A stretch of DNA of 9,273 nt from an uncultured Clostridiaceae bacterium (GTDB lineage: Bacteria; Bacillota; Clostridia; Lachnospirales; Lachnospiraceae), in contig CAMWOF010000077.1 of assembly GCA_947175805.1 (NCBI GenBank), positions 1 through 9,273 of the forward strand, read 5' to 3'. How positions within the stretch are numbered: the first letter of the stretch is position 1; each line of letters starts with the position of its first letter. A model generated the notes under the pieces. It was not told the origin of the DNA. It ran no database searches and worked only from the letters and a program-made list of their open reading frames with translations. Made by a program: the position numbers and the translations under genes. Positions 1 to 6,449 of this stretch are shown piece by piece.

Positions 1-987
1 GTTGTGGGTTTCATTTTTGAAGCTCACCAGGAACTCTTCCGTCTCACCTTCTAACTCCACAGGCACAACAACCGAGCAGGCATTGATTTCATCGGAATCC
101 TCCATGTCCTTTAAGCGTCCCTCTTTCTTCAGCTTGCGCATTGCCATTAGCGCTATGTCCATCAGACAGACAAATTTATCCTCCCTGCCGGCAAACAGCT
201 CCTGCCTGGCTGCCAGATATTCCTCATAAGTTTTCATGAGCGGCGCATGGTAATAGCCCTCGGCAAAGGTTATATTTTTTAATTCCGTAGAAAATGTGGT
301 GTGACGGCAATGGTCTGACCAATAGGTGTCCAGTACACGAATCTCTGTCATGGAAGGATCTCTTTTTTCCTCCCCTTTAAAATAATTCTGAATATGCAGG
401 AAATCTCTGAAGGTCATTGCCAGTCCTAAGGAATCATATAAGACCTTAAGGTCGTTCTCCGGCATATCCTGAAACCCGTCAAAAATTTTCACATCCGCCG
501 GCTCATCAAATACGGTAACCAATGTCTCCGGCACCTTTTCTTCTGCTCTTCTCGAATCCACCGGATTAATGCAGTAGGCGCGGATTCTCTCCATATCTGC
601 ATCGGATACACCGCCCGAAATTACATATGTGGAAGCCGTTCTTATAATCGGCTCCTCCCTGCCTGCCAAAAGCTTTACGCACTGCTCTGCGGAATCCGCC
701 CGCTGGTCAAACTGTCCCGGCAGATACTCTGTGCTGAAGCAACAATCCCCCTCCTTGACAGGAAAAGTTTCCCCCTCATATATCACATCCACGGGAGGCT
801 CGGAAAAAACAGTGCCCAATGACTTCTGATGAGTCTCCTCTGAGATATTCTCCACATCATATCGAATCAACACCCTGACCCCTGTTGCCTGAATACCGAG
901 ATAGTCTTGGATTTCCTCTAAGAGTTCACCCGCCTTTATTGCATACTCCGGCTTTTTCTCCACATAAACTCGTCTTACGTTACTCAT
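1..987 (-). CDS. purL: Phosphoribosylformylglycinamidine synthase, N-terminal part (cut by window edge)
   Basis: This enzyme converts FGAR to FGAM in de novo purine synthesis, using glutamine and ATP in the cytoplasm. The minus-strand frame stays open from ATG at 985-987 to base 1, giving exactly 329 codons. Residues 1-60 (starting MSNVRRVYVEKKPEY) look like the PurS-like N-terminal domain of long, single-chain PurL. EYLPGQFDQRADSA is a family hallmark. DTYWSDHCRHTTF (residues 220-232) is the FGAM synthase signature, and the fragment ends in FKNETHN (323-329) at the start of the ATP-binding catalytic domain. Long-form PurL is usually about 1,250 residues, so most of the catalytic and glutaminase parts lie to the left of the window. 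The start is supported by GGGAGG at 993-998, five bases upstream. It lies 78 bp downstream of the CheY-like gene, with a hairpin between them. Family assignment is secure; the relation to the upstream signalling genes is probably only positional. Confidence 0.96.
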   Translation of the reverse strand, partial: MSNVRRVYVEKKPEYAIKAGELLEEIQDYLGIQATGVRVLIRYDVENISEETHQKSLGTVFSEPPVDVIYEGETFPVKEGDCCFSTEYLPGQFDQRADSAEQCVKLLAGREEPIIRTASTYVISGGVSDADMERIRAYCINPVDSRRAEEKVPETLVTVFDEPADVKIFDGFQDMPENDLKVLYDSLGLAMTFRDFLHIQNYFKGEEKRDPSMTEIRVLDTYWSDHCRHTTFSTELKNITFAEGYYHAPLMKTYEEYLAARQELFAGREDKFVCLMDIALMAMRKLKKEGRLKDMEDSDEINACSVVVPVELEGETEEFLVSFKNETHN

Positions 988-1009
988 AATATCCTCCCAT
1001 TCTATACTA

Positions 1010-1044
1010 GTGAAGGCACCCCCTGCAGGAAGTGCCTTTTTCAC
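1010..1044 (+). other. Imperfect inverted repeat / hairpin between CheY-like gene and purL
   Basis: GTGAAGGCAC at 1010-1019 pairs with GTGCC-TTT-TTCAC at 1032-1044, ten base pairs with a three-base T bulge. The core AAGGCAC/GTGCCTT is perfect and the loop contains the palindrome CCTGCAGG. The T-run follows the core stem only on the plus strand, so in that direction it resembles an intrinsic terminator, yet no plus-strand gene ends here. In the minus direction, in which both neighbours are transcribed, the stem is followed by TAGTATAG rather than a U-run. It may weakly terminate or attenuate the CheY transcript, stop antisense transcription, or fold in the purL leader. Confidence 0.45.
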
Positions 1045-1065
1045 TTAATACCCATCCTATCTCAA

Positions 1066-1425
1066 TTATTGTATCACTTTTGCAATCACCTGTGCCAACT
1101 GCTCCGCCTCAAAGGGCTTTGGGATAAATTCATCTGCGCCAGCCTGCACAGCCTCTACAATCTTTGATTTCTGCCCTGCAGCAGTAACCATAACCACCTT
1201 GGAGTCAGGAAAATCTGCCTTAATTTTCTTCAGTGCGCCGATACCGTCCAACACGGGCATGGTCACATCTAACGTAACCAAATCCGGCTTCAAATCACAA
1301 TACTTCTGATATCCCTCTTCGCCATTCATCGCTTCACCAACAATTTCGTGTCCGGCTGACTCTAAAATCCCCTTTAATATCCTTCTAGAAGTCCTTGAGT
1401 CATCTACAACCAATATCTTACCCAT
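1066..1425 (-). CDS. Stand-alone CheY-like response regulator (receiver domain only)
   Basis: A 119-residue single receiver domain with no output domain, the size of CheY. All phosphorylation-site residues are present: acidic pair D8-D9, phospho-acceptor D53 within LDVTMP, switch T81 within VMVTAAG, and K103 within PKPFE. Such proteins act by binding a partner when phosphorylated. The start ATG at 1423-1425 is preceded by AAAGGTG (1433-1439). It lies 95 bp downstream of the CheX-like gene on the same strand. CheX-type proteins dephosphorylate CheY-P, so the two products are very likely partners. No histidine kinase, flagellar or other chemotaxis gene is in the window, so the phosphodonor and the target are unknown. 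It resembles CheY of Gram-positive bacteria, but the role need not be chemotaxis, so no symbol is given. Confidence 0.93.
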   Translation of the reverse strand: MGKILVVDDSRTSRRILKGILESAGHEIVGEAMNGEEGYQKYCDLKPDLVTLDVTMPVLDGIGALKKIKADFPDSKVVMVTAAGQKSKIVEAVQAGADEFIPKPFEAEQLAQVIAKVIQ

Positions 1426-1448
1426 ACAAAATCACCTTTCTGTGTATC

Positions 1449-1476
1449 AATATATCTGTCATATTTGTTAAAACAA
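1449..1476 (-). promoter_or_regulatory. Possible internal promoter for the CheY-like gene
   Basis: On the minus strand, TTGTTT (1471-1476) and TATATT (1449-1454) are separated by 16 bp. Transcription would start about 15-20 bases before the CheY ATG, just ahead of the ribosome binding site. The match is modest and the surrounding DNA is AT-rich, so it could be chance. The gene may simply be read from the promoter at 2487-2515. Confidence 0.25.
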
Positions 1477-1520
1477 TGCATCCGCCATGCTGTATACATT
1501 ACATACGCTGCTGGTCCATA

Positions 1521-2417
1521 TTATCTGATGCTCCACTTTGTCTCCACGCAAACAACCAAATCCACAGCCTTTCCCTGCACCGTAAAAGGAATGCGGAATA
1601 CATTGCCATCTGAGCTGACAGTCGTTGTCTGCAGATACATCTCCGGTGGAAGCATGTCTATGTCCACATCCTCATTACTGAGCTTCGTGGCAAAAATACC
1701 GTTATTACAGTTCAAAAACTCACAGCAGGCATCTAACACATCCTCATCAACGGTATCAAATTCCTCCTTGGCGTATGCCTCACCGATAACCTTTATACCC
1801 TGCCCATCTCCTGCAAAGCCGGTAAAGAGATTGTAATCGCCCTCAAGATTCTGGGAAGCTATGTAATTCGCCTCATAGGAGCTTACGCTCTCCACTTTGT
1901 CAATCCGTAGATTATTGTCCACAAAACGGATGAGATTTCTGGCGGCGAGGGCAATAAAATCCTTGACAATCGGCGGAATCACCGGCTCCTTCATAAATAC
2001 CTGCACAATCTTGTCTATATCGGCGCTCTTAATCGCATCCAAATCCAGCGCCGTAAGCCGTTCTGCCTTCTTATATGCGTTGAGTTCCTTTTGAATTTGA
2101 TCCAAATCCATAACATCCCGCTCAATCAGAGACTGGACAAACAAGAGATAAGCATCTCCCTGCTTTTTCAAGAGCTCCTCCACCTGGCTGTTTGTGAGAT
2201 AACCCTTGTCCACTGCAATATCCCCAAACCTTCTATCCTGCATGGTCTGAAGCATATTTACCTCATCTGCCTGCACCTCTGTCATATATCCCTGCTCTAC
2301 AGCCAGAAGTCCCATCTTCACTCTGGCAGACTTGTTCTCTTCTAAAATATCCGTTAGCTGTTCCTCTGTCAAAATCCCTTTGTCCTGTAAATATTTTCCA
2401 AAGTATACCCCAAACAT
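1521..2417 (-). CDS. MshEN-like repeat protein fused to a CheX-type CheY-P phosphatase domain
   Basis: A 298-residue soluble protein with two parts. Residues 5-115 form four units of 29 residues: a 24-residue motif with conserved Gly at positions 3 and 10 and hydrophobics at 6, 12, 17 and 20, plus a 5-residue spacer. This is the spacing of the c-di-GMP-binding MshEN (T2SSE_N) domain. Unit 3 (63-86) fits best, with R63, F64, G65, G72 and Q86. After a helical linker, residues about 152-292 resemble CheX/CheC. D229, E233, N236 and G240 give the D-xxx-E-xx-N-xxx-G phosphatase signature, in which E and N are catalytic in known CheX proteins. ATG at 2415-2417 is preferred because AGGAGG (2424-2429) lies six bases upstream; a longer reading from 2540 would begin upstream of the promoter. 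The CheY-like gene follows. The phosphatase call is good; c-di-GMP binding is inferred. Alternatively the repeats may only mediate protein contacts. Confidence 0.85.
   Translation of the reverse strand: MFGVYFGKYLQDKGILTEEQLTDILEENKSARVKMGLLAVEQGYMTEVQADEVNMLQTMQDRRFGDIAVDKGYLTNSQVEELLKKQGDAYLLFVQSLIERDVMDLDQIQKELNAYKKAERLTALDLDAIKSADIDKIVQVFMKEPVIPPIVKDFIALAARNLIRFVDNNLRIDKVESVSSYEANYIASQNLEGDYNLFTGFAGDGQGIKVIGEAYAKEEFDTVDEDVLDACCEFLNCNNGIFATKLSNEDVDIDMLPPEMYLQTTTVSSDGNVFRIPFTVQGKAVDLVVCVETKWSIR
2073..2405 (-). repeat. Four tandem 29-residue MshEN-like units in the CheX fusion protein
   Basis: Units cover protein residues 5-28 (bases 2334-2405), 34-57 (2247-2318), 63-86 (2160-2231) and 92-115 (2073-2144), each separated by exactly five residues. 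Unit 1 carries F6-G7, G14 and L16; unit 2 K34-M35-G36, G43 and Q57; unit 3 R63-F64-G65, G72 and Q86. Unit 4 is degenerate and lacks both glycines. The repetition is visible in the protein only, not as DNA repeats. Known MshEN domains bind one c-di-GMP with a pair of such motifs, so units 2 and 3 are the likeliest functional pair here. Confidence 0.8.
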
Positions 2418-2423
2418 TATATA

Positions 2424-2429
2424 CCTCCT
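2424..2429 (-). promoter_or_regulatory. Ribosome binding site that fixes the CheX-fusion start
   Basis: AGGAGG on the minus strand, six bases before ATG at 2415-2417. No comparable site stands before the in-frame ATG at 2540, which also lies upstream of the promoter's -35 box. Confidence 0.9.
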
Positions 2430-2486
2430 GTCATCCTGTCGAAGTTGTTCACTCTGTCTCTTCCAAGGTAATACATTTATAGTACA

Positions 2487-2515
2487 ATTATACATAATCC
2501 GCTCTGATATTGCAA
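2487..2515 (-). promoter_or_regulatory. Sigma-A-type promoter of the CheX-fusion/CheY genes
   Basis: On the minus strand, TTGCAA (-35, 2510-2515) is followed after exactly 17 bp by TATAAT (-10, 2487-2492). Transcription should start near 2480, giving a leader of about 60 bases before ATG 2417. The -10 sits inside the 12-mer ATTATGTATAAT, which recurs at the divergent promoter. Confidence 0.78.
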
Positions 2516-2547
2516 TGATTTTCCTTCGATATTTCTCCAAAAACAGA

Positions 2548-2576
2548 TTGAATTCACCAATTGTATTATGTATAAT
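2548..2576 (+). promoter_or_regulatory. Sigma-A-type promoter of the GGDEF-EAL gene
   Basis: TTGAAT (-35, 2548-2553) and a perfect TATAAT (-10, 2571-2576) are spaced by 17 bp. Transcription should begin near 2583, about 40 bases before the ATG at 2625. This leader is AT-rich and too short to hold a c-di-GMP riboswitch. Confidence 0.8.
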
Positions 2577-2611
2577 ATATTTATTCTATTTTACTTTAAA
2601 TAAATGCGCCC

Positions 2612-2619
2612 AAAGGAGG
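2612..2619 (+). promoter_or_regulatory. Ribosome binding site that fixes the GGDEF-EAL start
   Basis: AAAGGAGG lies five bases before ATG 2625. The in-frame ATG at 2604 would place this site inside the coding region and has no site of its own, so 2625 is the better start. Confidence 0.9.
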
Positions 2620-2624
2620 GGCTT

Positions 2625-5045
2625 ATGTCAATCAAAAAATCACTGCGAACATATATACTGCTGCTGGCAGCAATACCGGTTATCGTCATGGCCGCTCTTG
2701 CCTATATCCTTGCCTCCAACAAATACTCGGAGCTCACCAAAAATTCCATACAGGCTACAGTCTCCACCTACAGGGACGGCTTTATGGCAACCTTGGATAC
2801 AATGATTTCCAACAACGAAATTCTGGCAGAAAACATCTATGTTCAGTCCTTTCTTGCAGAGAAAATCAACATCCCCAATTTTGATTTAACCACATCAAAT
2901 TATTATAAGACGGTGCTGGAGCAGTTTGAGCAGCAAATGAGCAGCGATAATCAGGCTGTCACTTATTCCTTGTATGATGTAGACGGCTACTATGTACTGG
3001 GAAGCGCTGCTAATACCGGCGACTGGTCTGAATATATGGAAGCCGACCTGTCCAGCATTACCAAGACAGTAATCTATGCGGACGCCGCCATCAATGACCG
3101 TCAGGACGCTATTGATATCGTTACTCCTGTCCTTCTGAAAAACAATGTCATTGGCATTGTCTGCGCCAATGTTTCCATTGACTACTTTGGTGCCTTTGCC
3201 TCTGCGGAGGAAGGATGTTATATCATAGATGAAAATGGCAATTTTTTATTTCACCAGGACACGCTGTCAGAAGATGGCTATGTCATGGACAAGCTTGGTG
3301 CACTCAAAAAAGACACTGCCAAAGCGGATACCGCAGGAACGATGATTGAGAGCCGTTACTCAAAGTATATGTATGGTTTCTGCACCATAAATGACTATGG
3401 CTGGATTTATATTATCCGGGAGGATCGCTCCTACTACCATGCCATCATATCCTCACTTCCTCTGCTGATTATTGTGGGACTGATAGTGATTCTGCTCATT
3501 GCACTGGCGGTCAGCGGCTATCTGACAAAAAAGTATACCGATCCAATTATGGAATTAAATGCCTGTATGCTGGAGGCTGCAGGCGGCAATTACCAGGTTG
3601 CCTGCGACATCCAGTCAAAGGATGAGTTCGGACAGCTCTCCCACTGCTTCAATGAAATGATGAAGATAATTGCAGACACCAACGAAAAACAACTGGACAC
3701 CCAAAAACAACTAGAGAATAACGAAGCCCAACTGATTGAGCACAACAGGCATGTGGAAGAGCTGGCCTTTACCGATGGTCTGACTAAGCTGTTTAACCGT
3801 ATTGCCTTCATGAAATATTCCCAGGAGATTTTAAACGAAAAACAAAGCACATCTCGCAGACATGCCATCATCTTCATTGATTTGGATGATTTTAAAAATG
3901 TAAATGACACGCTTGGACATGATTATGGAGACGAGCTGCTAATCCAGGTTGCCGAAAAGCTGGCAGACAGCATTTCCAACGGGGATATCCTTGCGCGGAC
4001 CGGCGGGGACGAATTTCTAATTTTTAAGAACTATATCTCTTCCTATGAGGATGCAGAAGAGACGGCTAAGAGCCTGGTTGATATCACAAAGCATCCGTTT
4101 CTCGTCAAAGATGAGACGGTACATGTGTCCATAAGCGTGGGGATTTCCCACTTTCCTGAGCACGGTCTGTCATTGACGGAGCTGATAAAAAATGCGGATA
4201 TCGCCATGTACAGTGCCAAGGCCGGCGGAAAGAATAATTACCAGATATTCAACAGCACCATGGCGGATGGCGTCAACCACAAAAATGAGATTATTGCCAT
4301 TCTTCAGGAGGCGCTGGCAAACGGAGAAATATATATGGTGTATCAGCCCCAGGCTGATGTTGTCAGCGGCAAGATTATCGGCTTTGAGGCGCTGATGCGC
4401 TTAAATTCCTCGATAGCAGGCTTCATCCCACCCTCTGAATTCATTCCGGTGGCAGAAGAATGTGGAATTATTGAAGAGTTAGGTGATTGGGCGCTGTTTG
4501 AGGCATGCTCTTTTAACCAACGGCTCATTAACGAAGGCTTTAAGCCGATTATTGTCTCAGTAAATGTATCTACGACACAGCTAAAAGGGGATCACCTGAT
4601 TAGCACCTTAGAGCGGGTGGAAGAAGAAACCGGCATGTCCTTAAAATATTTGGAACTTGAGATTACGGAGAGTATCCTGATGAACGACCTTGACCACAAT
4701 TTAGACTTAATCAACCGCATTAAGGCCATGGGCGCAATGATTTCCTTAGATGACTTCGGTACCGGGTACTCATCCTTCAACTACCTGACGCAGATACCAA
4801 TCAACACCTTAAAGATTGATAAGGCATTTATTGATAATATTTATCACAACGAAAAAGACCGCTATATTGCAGATACCATTATCTCCCTTGCCCATAAAAT
4901 GGACATCCGGGTTATCGCAGAAGGTGTGGAGGATATCAACCAGCTTCAAATTTTACAGTCTCAGATGTGCGATATTATCCAGGGCTATTACTTCAGCAGG
5001 CCTATTGAGGAAGATTCGTTTATAGAATTGCTGCAGAAAAACTGA
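2625..5045 (+). CDS. Membrane sensor with HAMP, GGDEF and EAL domains (c-di-GMP synthase/phosphodiesterase)
   Basis: An 806-residue membrane protein. TM1 is about residues 11-29; an extracytoplasmic region of about 245 residues (31-275), probably a dCache-type sensor, follows; TM2 is about 277-299; HAMP about 300-350 with P307 and D333-E334-F335-G336; a short coiled coil, about 350-380; GGDEF about 380-545; EAL about 552-806. GGDEF domains make c-di-GMP from two GTP; EAL domains hydrolyse it to pGpG. The GGDEF signature is intact (460-464). EAL residues are all present: E588-A589-L590, N647, E679, D709-D710 in the DDFGTGYSS loop, K730, E766 and Q786. The inhibitory RxxD site reads S-N-G-D (451-454), so the key arginine is missing. 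Both activities look possible; which one dominates cannot be told from sequence. It is transcribed divergently from the CheX fusion and ends at a strong terminator. The extracellular ligand is unknown. Confidence 0.95.
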   Translation: MSIKKSLRTYILLLAAIPVIVMAALAYILASNKYSELTKNSIQATVSTYRDGFMATLDTMISNNEILAENIYVQSFLAEKINIPNFDLTTSNYYKTVLEQFEQQMSSDNQAVTYSLYDVDGYYVLGSAANTGDWSEYMEADLSSITKTVIYADAAINDRQDAIDIVTPVLLKNNVIGIVCANVSIDYFGAFASAEEGCYIIDENGNFLFHQDTLSEDGYVMDKLGALKKDTAKADTAGTMIESRYSKYMYGFCTINDYGWIYIIREDRSYYHAIISSLPLLIIVGLIVILLIALAVSGYLTKKYTDPIMELNACMLEAAGGNYQVACDIQSKDEFGQLSHCFNEMMKIIADTNEKQLDTQKQLENNEAQLIEHNRHVEELAFTDGLTKLFNRIAFMKYSQEILNEKQSTSRRHAIIFIDLDDFKNVNDTLGHDYGDELLIQVAEKLADSISNGDILARTGGDEFLIFKNYISSYEDAEETAKSLVDITKHPFLVKDETVHVSISVGISHFPEHGLSLTELIKNADIAMYSAKAGGKNNYQIFNSTMADGVNHKNEIIAILQEALANGEIYMVYQPQADVVSGKIIGFEALMRLNSSIAGFIPPSEFIPVAEECGIIEELGDWALFEACSFNQRLINEGFKPIIVSVNVSTTQLKGDHLISTLERVEEETGMSLKYLELEITESILMNDLDHNLDLINRIKAMGAMISLDDFGTGYSSFNYLTQIPINTLKIDKAFIDNIYHNEKDRYIADTIISLAHKMDIRVIAEGVEDINQLQILQSQMCDIIQGYYFSRPIEEDSFIELLQKN

Positions 5046-5076
5046 CCAACAAAAATTTAACTAACATAAAATCTGT

Positions 5077-5124
5077 TTAATAAAAGCAGGACTTTGTGAT
5101 TTTTCAAAGTCCTGCTTTTATTAA
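5077..5124. terminator. Bidirectional intrinsic terminator
   Basis: A perfect 20-bp stem (5077-5096 with 5105-5124) encloses an 8-base loop. The core is AAAAGCAGGACTTTG, with T-rich arms ending CTTTTATTAA on either strand. It ends the GGDEF-EAL transcript and, in the other direction, the prkC-rsgA-rpe-thiN transcript. The thiN stop codon (5121-5123) lies inside the stem. Confidence 0.93.
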
Positions 5125-5765
5125 TCCTTGCTTTCTATCAGTATGAGGATACCGGAGCCTGCGGATATGACACCCTGTTCTTCTTCTAATACATTGCTGA
5201 TTCCCAGACTGCTGCCCTGCACCATACACGCATGTTCTAAAGGATACCGAAACCCTGTCAGGCAGATATCCTCCACCGTCTGGCTCAGAGGGAGCAGGGA
5301 TATATAATCCCCAAACTGCGCCGGTTTTTGCAGTACAAACTTCCCCTTTACCAGACGAATCCTGTTGTATTTATCCCGTATCTGCATATCTATTCCATGC
5401 TCAAGACCAAGCTGGAGCAAAAACAAATTTGCCAGAGTGTGATCCATGCGGCTGCCGGTGGCTCTATATAAAATAATCTGCCCTGCATGCTGGTTTATGG
5501 CAAATTTTACCGCCAGCTCCGTATCTGTTTCATCCTTTTTTTCAGGATAGGTAAATGCCTGTACCCCATAGCTTTGATAATATTCCTTTATTTGCCCGGA
5601 GACAGAATCATAATCACCCAGCATAACATCCGGTATAATGCCCAAGGCATAGCATGTCTCTAAGCCGCTGTCTGCCGCAATCAGCATATCATAAAATTCT
5701 CCCGTCAGCTCCCGCCTTATAAATTCTATATCTGCCCTGCCGCCGGAAATGATAACTGCCCGCAT
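5121..5765 (-). CDS. thiN: Thiamine pyrophosphokinase
   Basis: This enzyme transfers pyrophosphate from ATP to thiamine, making the cofactor thiamine diphosphate in the cytoplasm. The 214-residue length is normal for bacterial TPK. Visible motifs are ADSG (31-34), GDYDS (50-54; most members have GDFDS, a mild change), KKDETD (76-81), GSRMDH (104-109) with the following LAN, and LGISN (187-191). Together these form the Mg-ATP and thiamine sites. The ATG at 5763-5765 begins nine bases after the rpe stop, and purine-rich GAGAGGATAGGG within the end of rpe can serve as ribosome binding site. It is the last gene of the prkC-rsgA-rpe-thiN series, an arrangement common in Clostridia. No TPP riboswitch is seen, which fits expression from the upstream operon promoter and a salvage role. 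Confidence 0.95.
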   Translation of the reverse strand: MRAVIISGGRADIEFIRRELTGEFYDMLIAADSGLETCYALGIIPDVMLGDYDSVSGQIKEYYQSYGVQAFTYPEKKDETDTELAVKFAINQHAGQIILYRATGSRMDHTLANLFLLQLGLEHGIDMQIRDKYNRIRLVKGKFVLQKPAQFGDYISLLPLSQTVEDICLTGFRYPLEHACMVQGSSLGISNVLEEEQGVISAGSGILILIESKD

Positions 5766-5774
5766 GCCCGTTCC

Positions 5775-6449
5775 CTATCCTCTCATAATATCCAAAAAAC
5801 CCTTCAAATTCTCCTTCGGCTCACCGACAAACACCGCAGAGCCTGCCACTAAAATGTCGGCTCCGGCATCCAGCAATACCTTTGCATTATCCTGTGTTAC
5901 GCCGCCGTCAATCTCAATCAGGAAGGAAAGTCCCCTCTTCTGTCTGATATCAGCCAATGTCTTCAGCTTATCTAATGTATATGGGATAAAACGCTGCCCG
6001 CCAAAGCCCGGATTCACGCTCATAAGCAATACCATATCCAGCTCCGGTAAAATATAATCCAATTCCGAAACCGGCGTGGCGGGATTCAAGGCAGCCGCAC
6101 ATTTCATACCCAGCTCCTTTATGTGCTGCACCGTCCTGTCAAGATGCCTGCAGGCCTCTGTATGGACAGATATGATGTCAGCTCCCGCCCTCTGAAAGTC
6201 AGCCAGATAGCGATCTGGATCCTCTATCATCAGATGCACATCCAAGGGCATATCCGTTATATGCCGAAGCGACGCCAGCACAGGAATCCCAAAGGATATG
6301 TTAGGGACAAACATTCCATCCATTACATCACAGTGCAGCCAATTTGCCCCTGCTGTAGATATGTCTTCTACAGCCTCAGAAAGCCTTGCAAAATCCGCTG
6401 AGAGAACTGATGGGGCAAGAATCGGCCCCTGCATTATCACCTCTGCCAT
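5775..6449 (-). CDS. rpe: Ribulose-phosphate 3-epimerase
   Basis: Interconverts D-ribulose 5-phosphate and D-xylulose 5-phosphate in the pentose phosphate pathway. The 224-residue TIM-barrel protein has all expected motifs: PSVLSADF (13-20), HCDVMDGMFVPN (39-50), VHLMI (71-75), VNPGFGGQ (145-152), EIDGGV (179-184) and VAGSAVF (201-207). Metal and catalytic residues H39, D41, H72 and D181 are present. The start ATG (6447-6449) shares one base with the rsgA stop in a TAATG junction, preceded by AGGAGACGGAG, so the two are probably translationally coupled. A second ATG five codons further in could also be used, since the family motif starts only at residue 10. The thiN gene follows after nine bases. 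Confidence 0.97.
   Translation of the reverse strand: MAEVIMQGPILAPSVLSADFARLSEAVEDISTAGANWLHCDVMDGMFVPNISFGIPVLASLRHITDMPLDVHLMIEDPDRYLADFQRAGADIISVHTEACRHLDRTVQHIKELGMKCAAALNPATPVSELDYILPELDMVLLMSVNPGFGGQRFIPYTLDKLKTLADIRQKRGLSFLIEIDGGVTQDNAKVLLDAGADILVAGSAVFVGEPKENLKGFLDIMRG

Larger units (their letters stand above)
2487..2576. repeat. Inverted pair of identical 12-mers spanning both -10 boxes
   Basis: ATTATGTATAAT occurs on the plus strand at 2565-2576 and, as its complement, at 2487-2498. Each copy is itself nearly palindromic (ATTAT-GT-ATAAT) and covers the -10 box of its own promoter. The two -35 boxes lie between the copies with 32 bp separating them. It could be an operator for one regulator of both transcripts, or two similar AT-rich -10 regions by chance. 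Confidence 0.6.

Noticed and set aside
1465..1836. Plus-strand 123-codon open frame
   Set aside because: It overlaps the CheX-domain gene in antisense, has no ribosome site and shows no recognisable domain.
2418..2540. N-terminal extension of the CheX fusion starting at ATG 2540
   Set aside because: It contains the promoter (-35 and -10) and leader, and lacks a ribosome binding site and family similarity; AGGAGG stands before 2417.
2604..2624. Start of the GGDEF-EAL gene at ATG 2604
   Set aside because: The ribosome binding site at 2612-2619 would lie inside the gene; ATG 2625 is correctly spaced from it.
2577..2624. c-di-GMP riboswitch in the GGDEF-EAL leader
   Set aside because: The leader after the promoter is only about 40 bases, AT-rich and without the paired structure such a riboswitch needs.
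2332..2805. Plus-strand 157-codon open frame across the intergenic region
   Set aside because: It runs through both promoters and into the GGDEF-EAL gene in another frame, with a low-complexity Cys/Ser-rich product.
3590..3910. Minus-strand 106-codon open frame inside the GGDEF-EAL gene
   Set aside because: Antisense shadow of the HAMP/coiled-coil region; the Ser/Phe/Cys-rich product resembles no family.
5766..5774. TPP riboswitch before thiN
   Set aside because: Only nine bases separate rpe and thiN, leaving no room for one.
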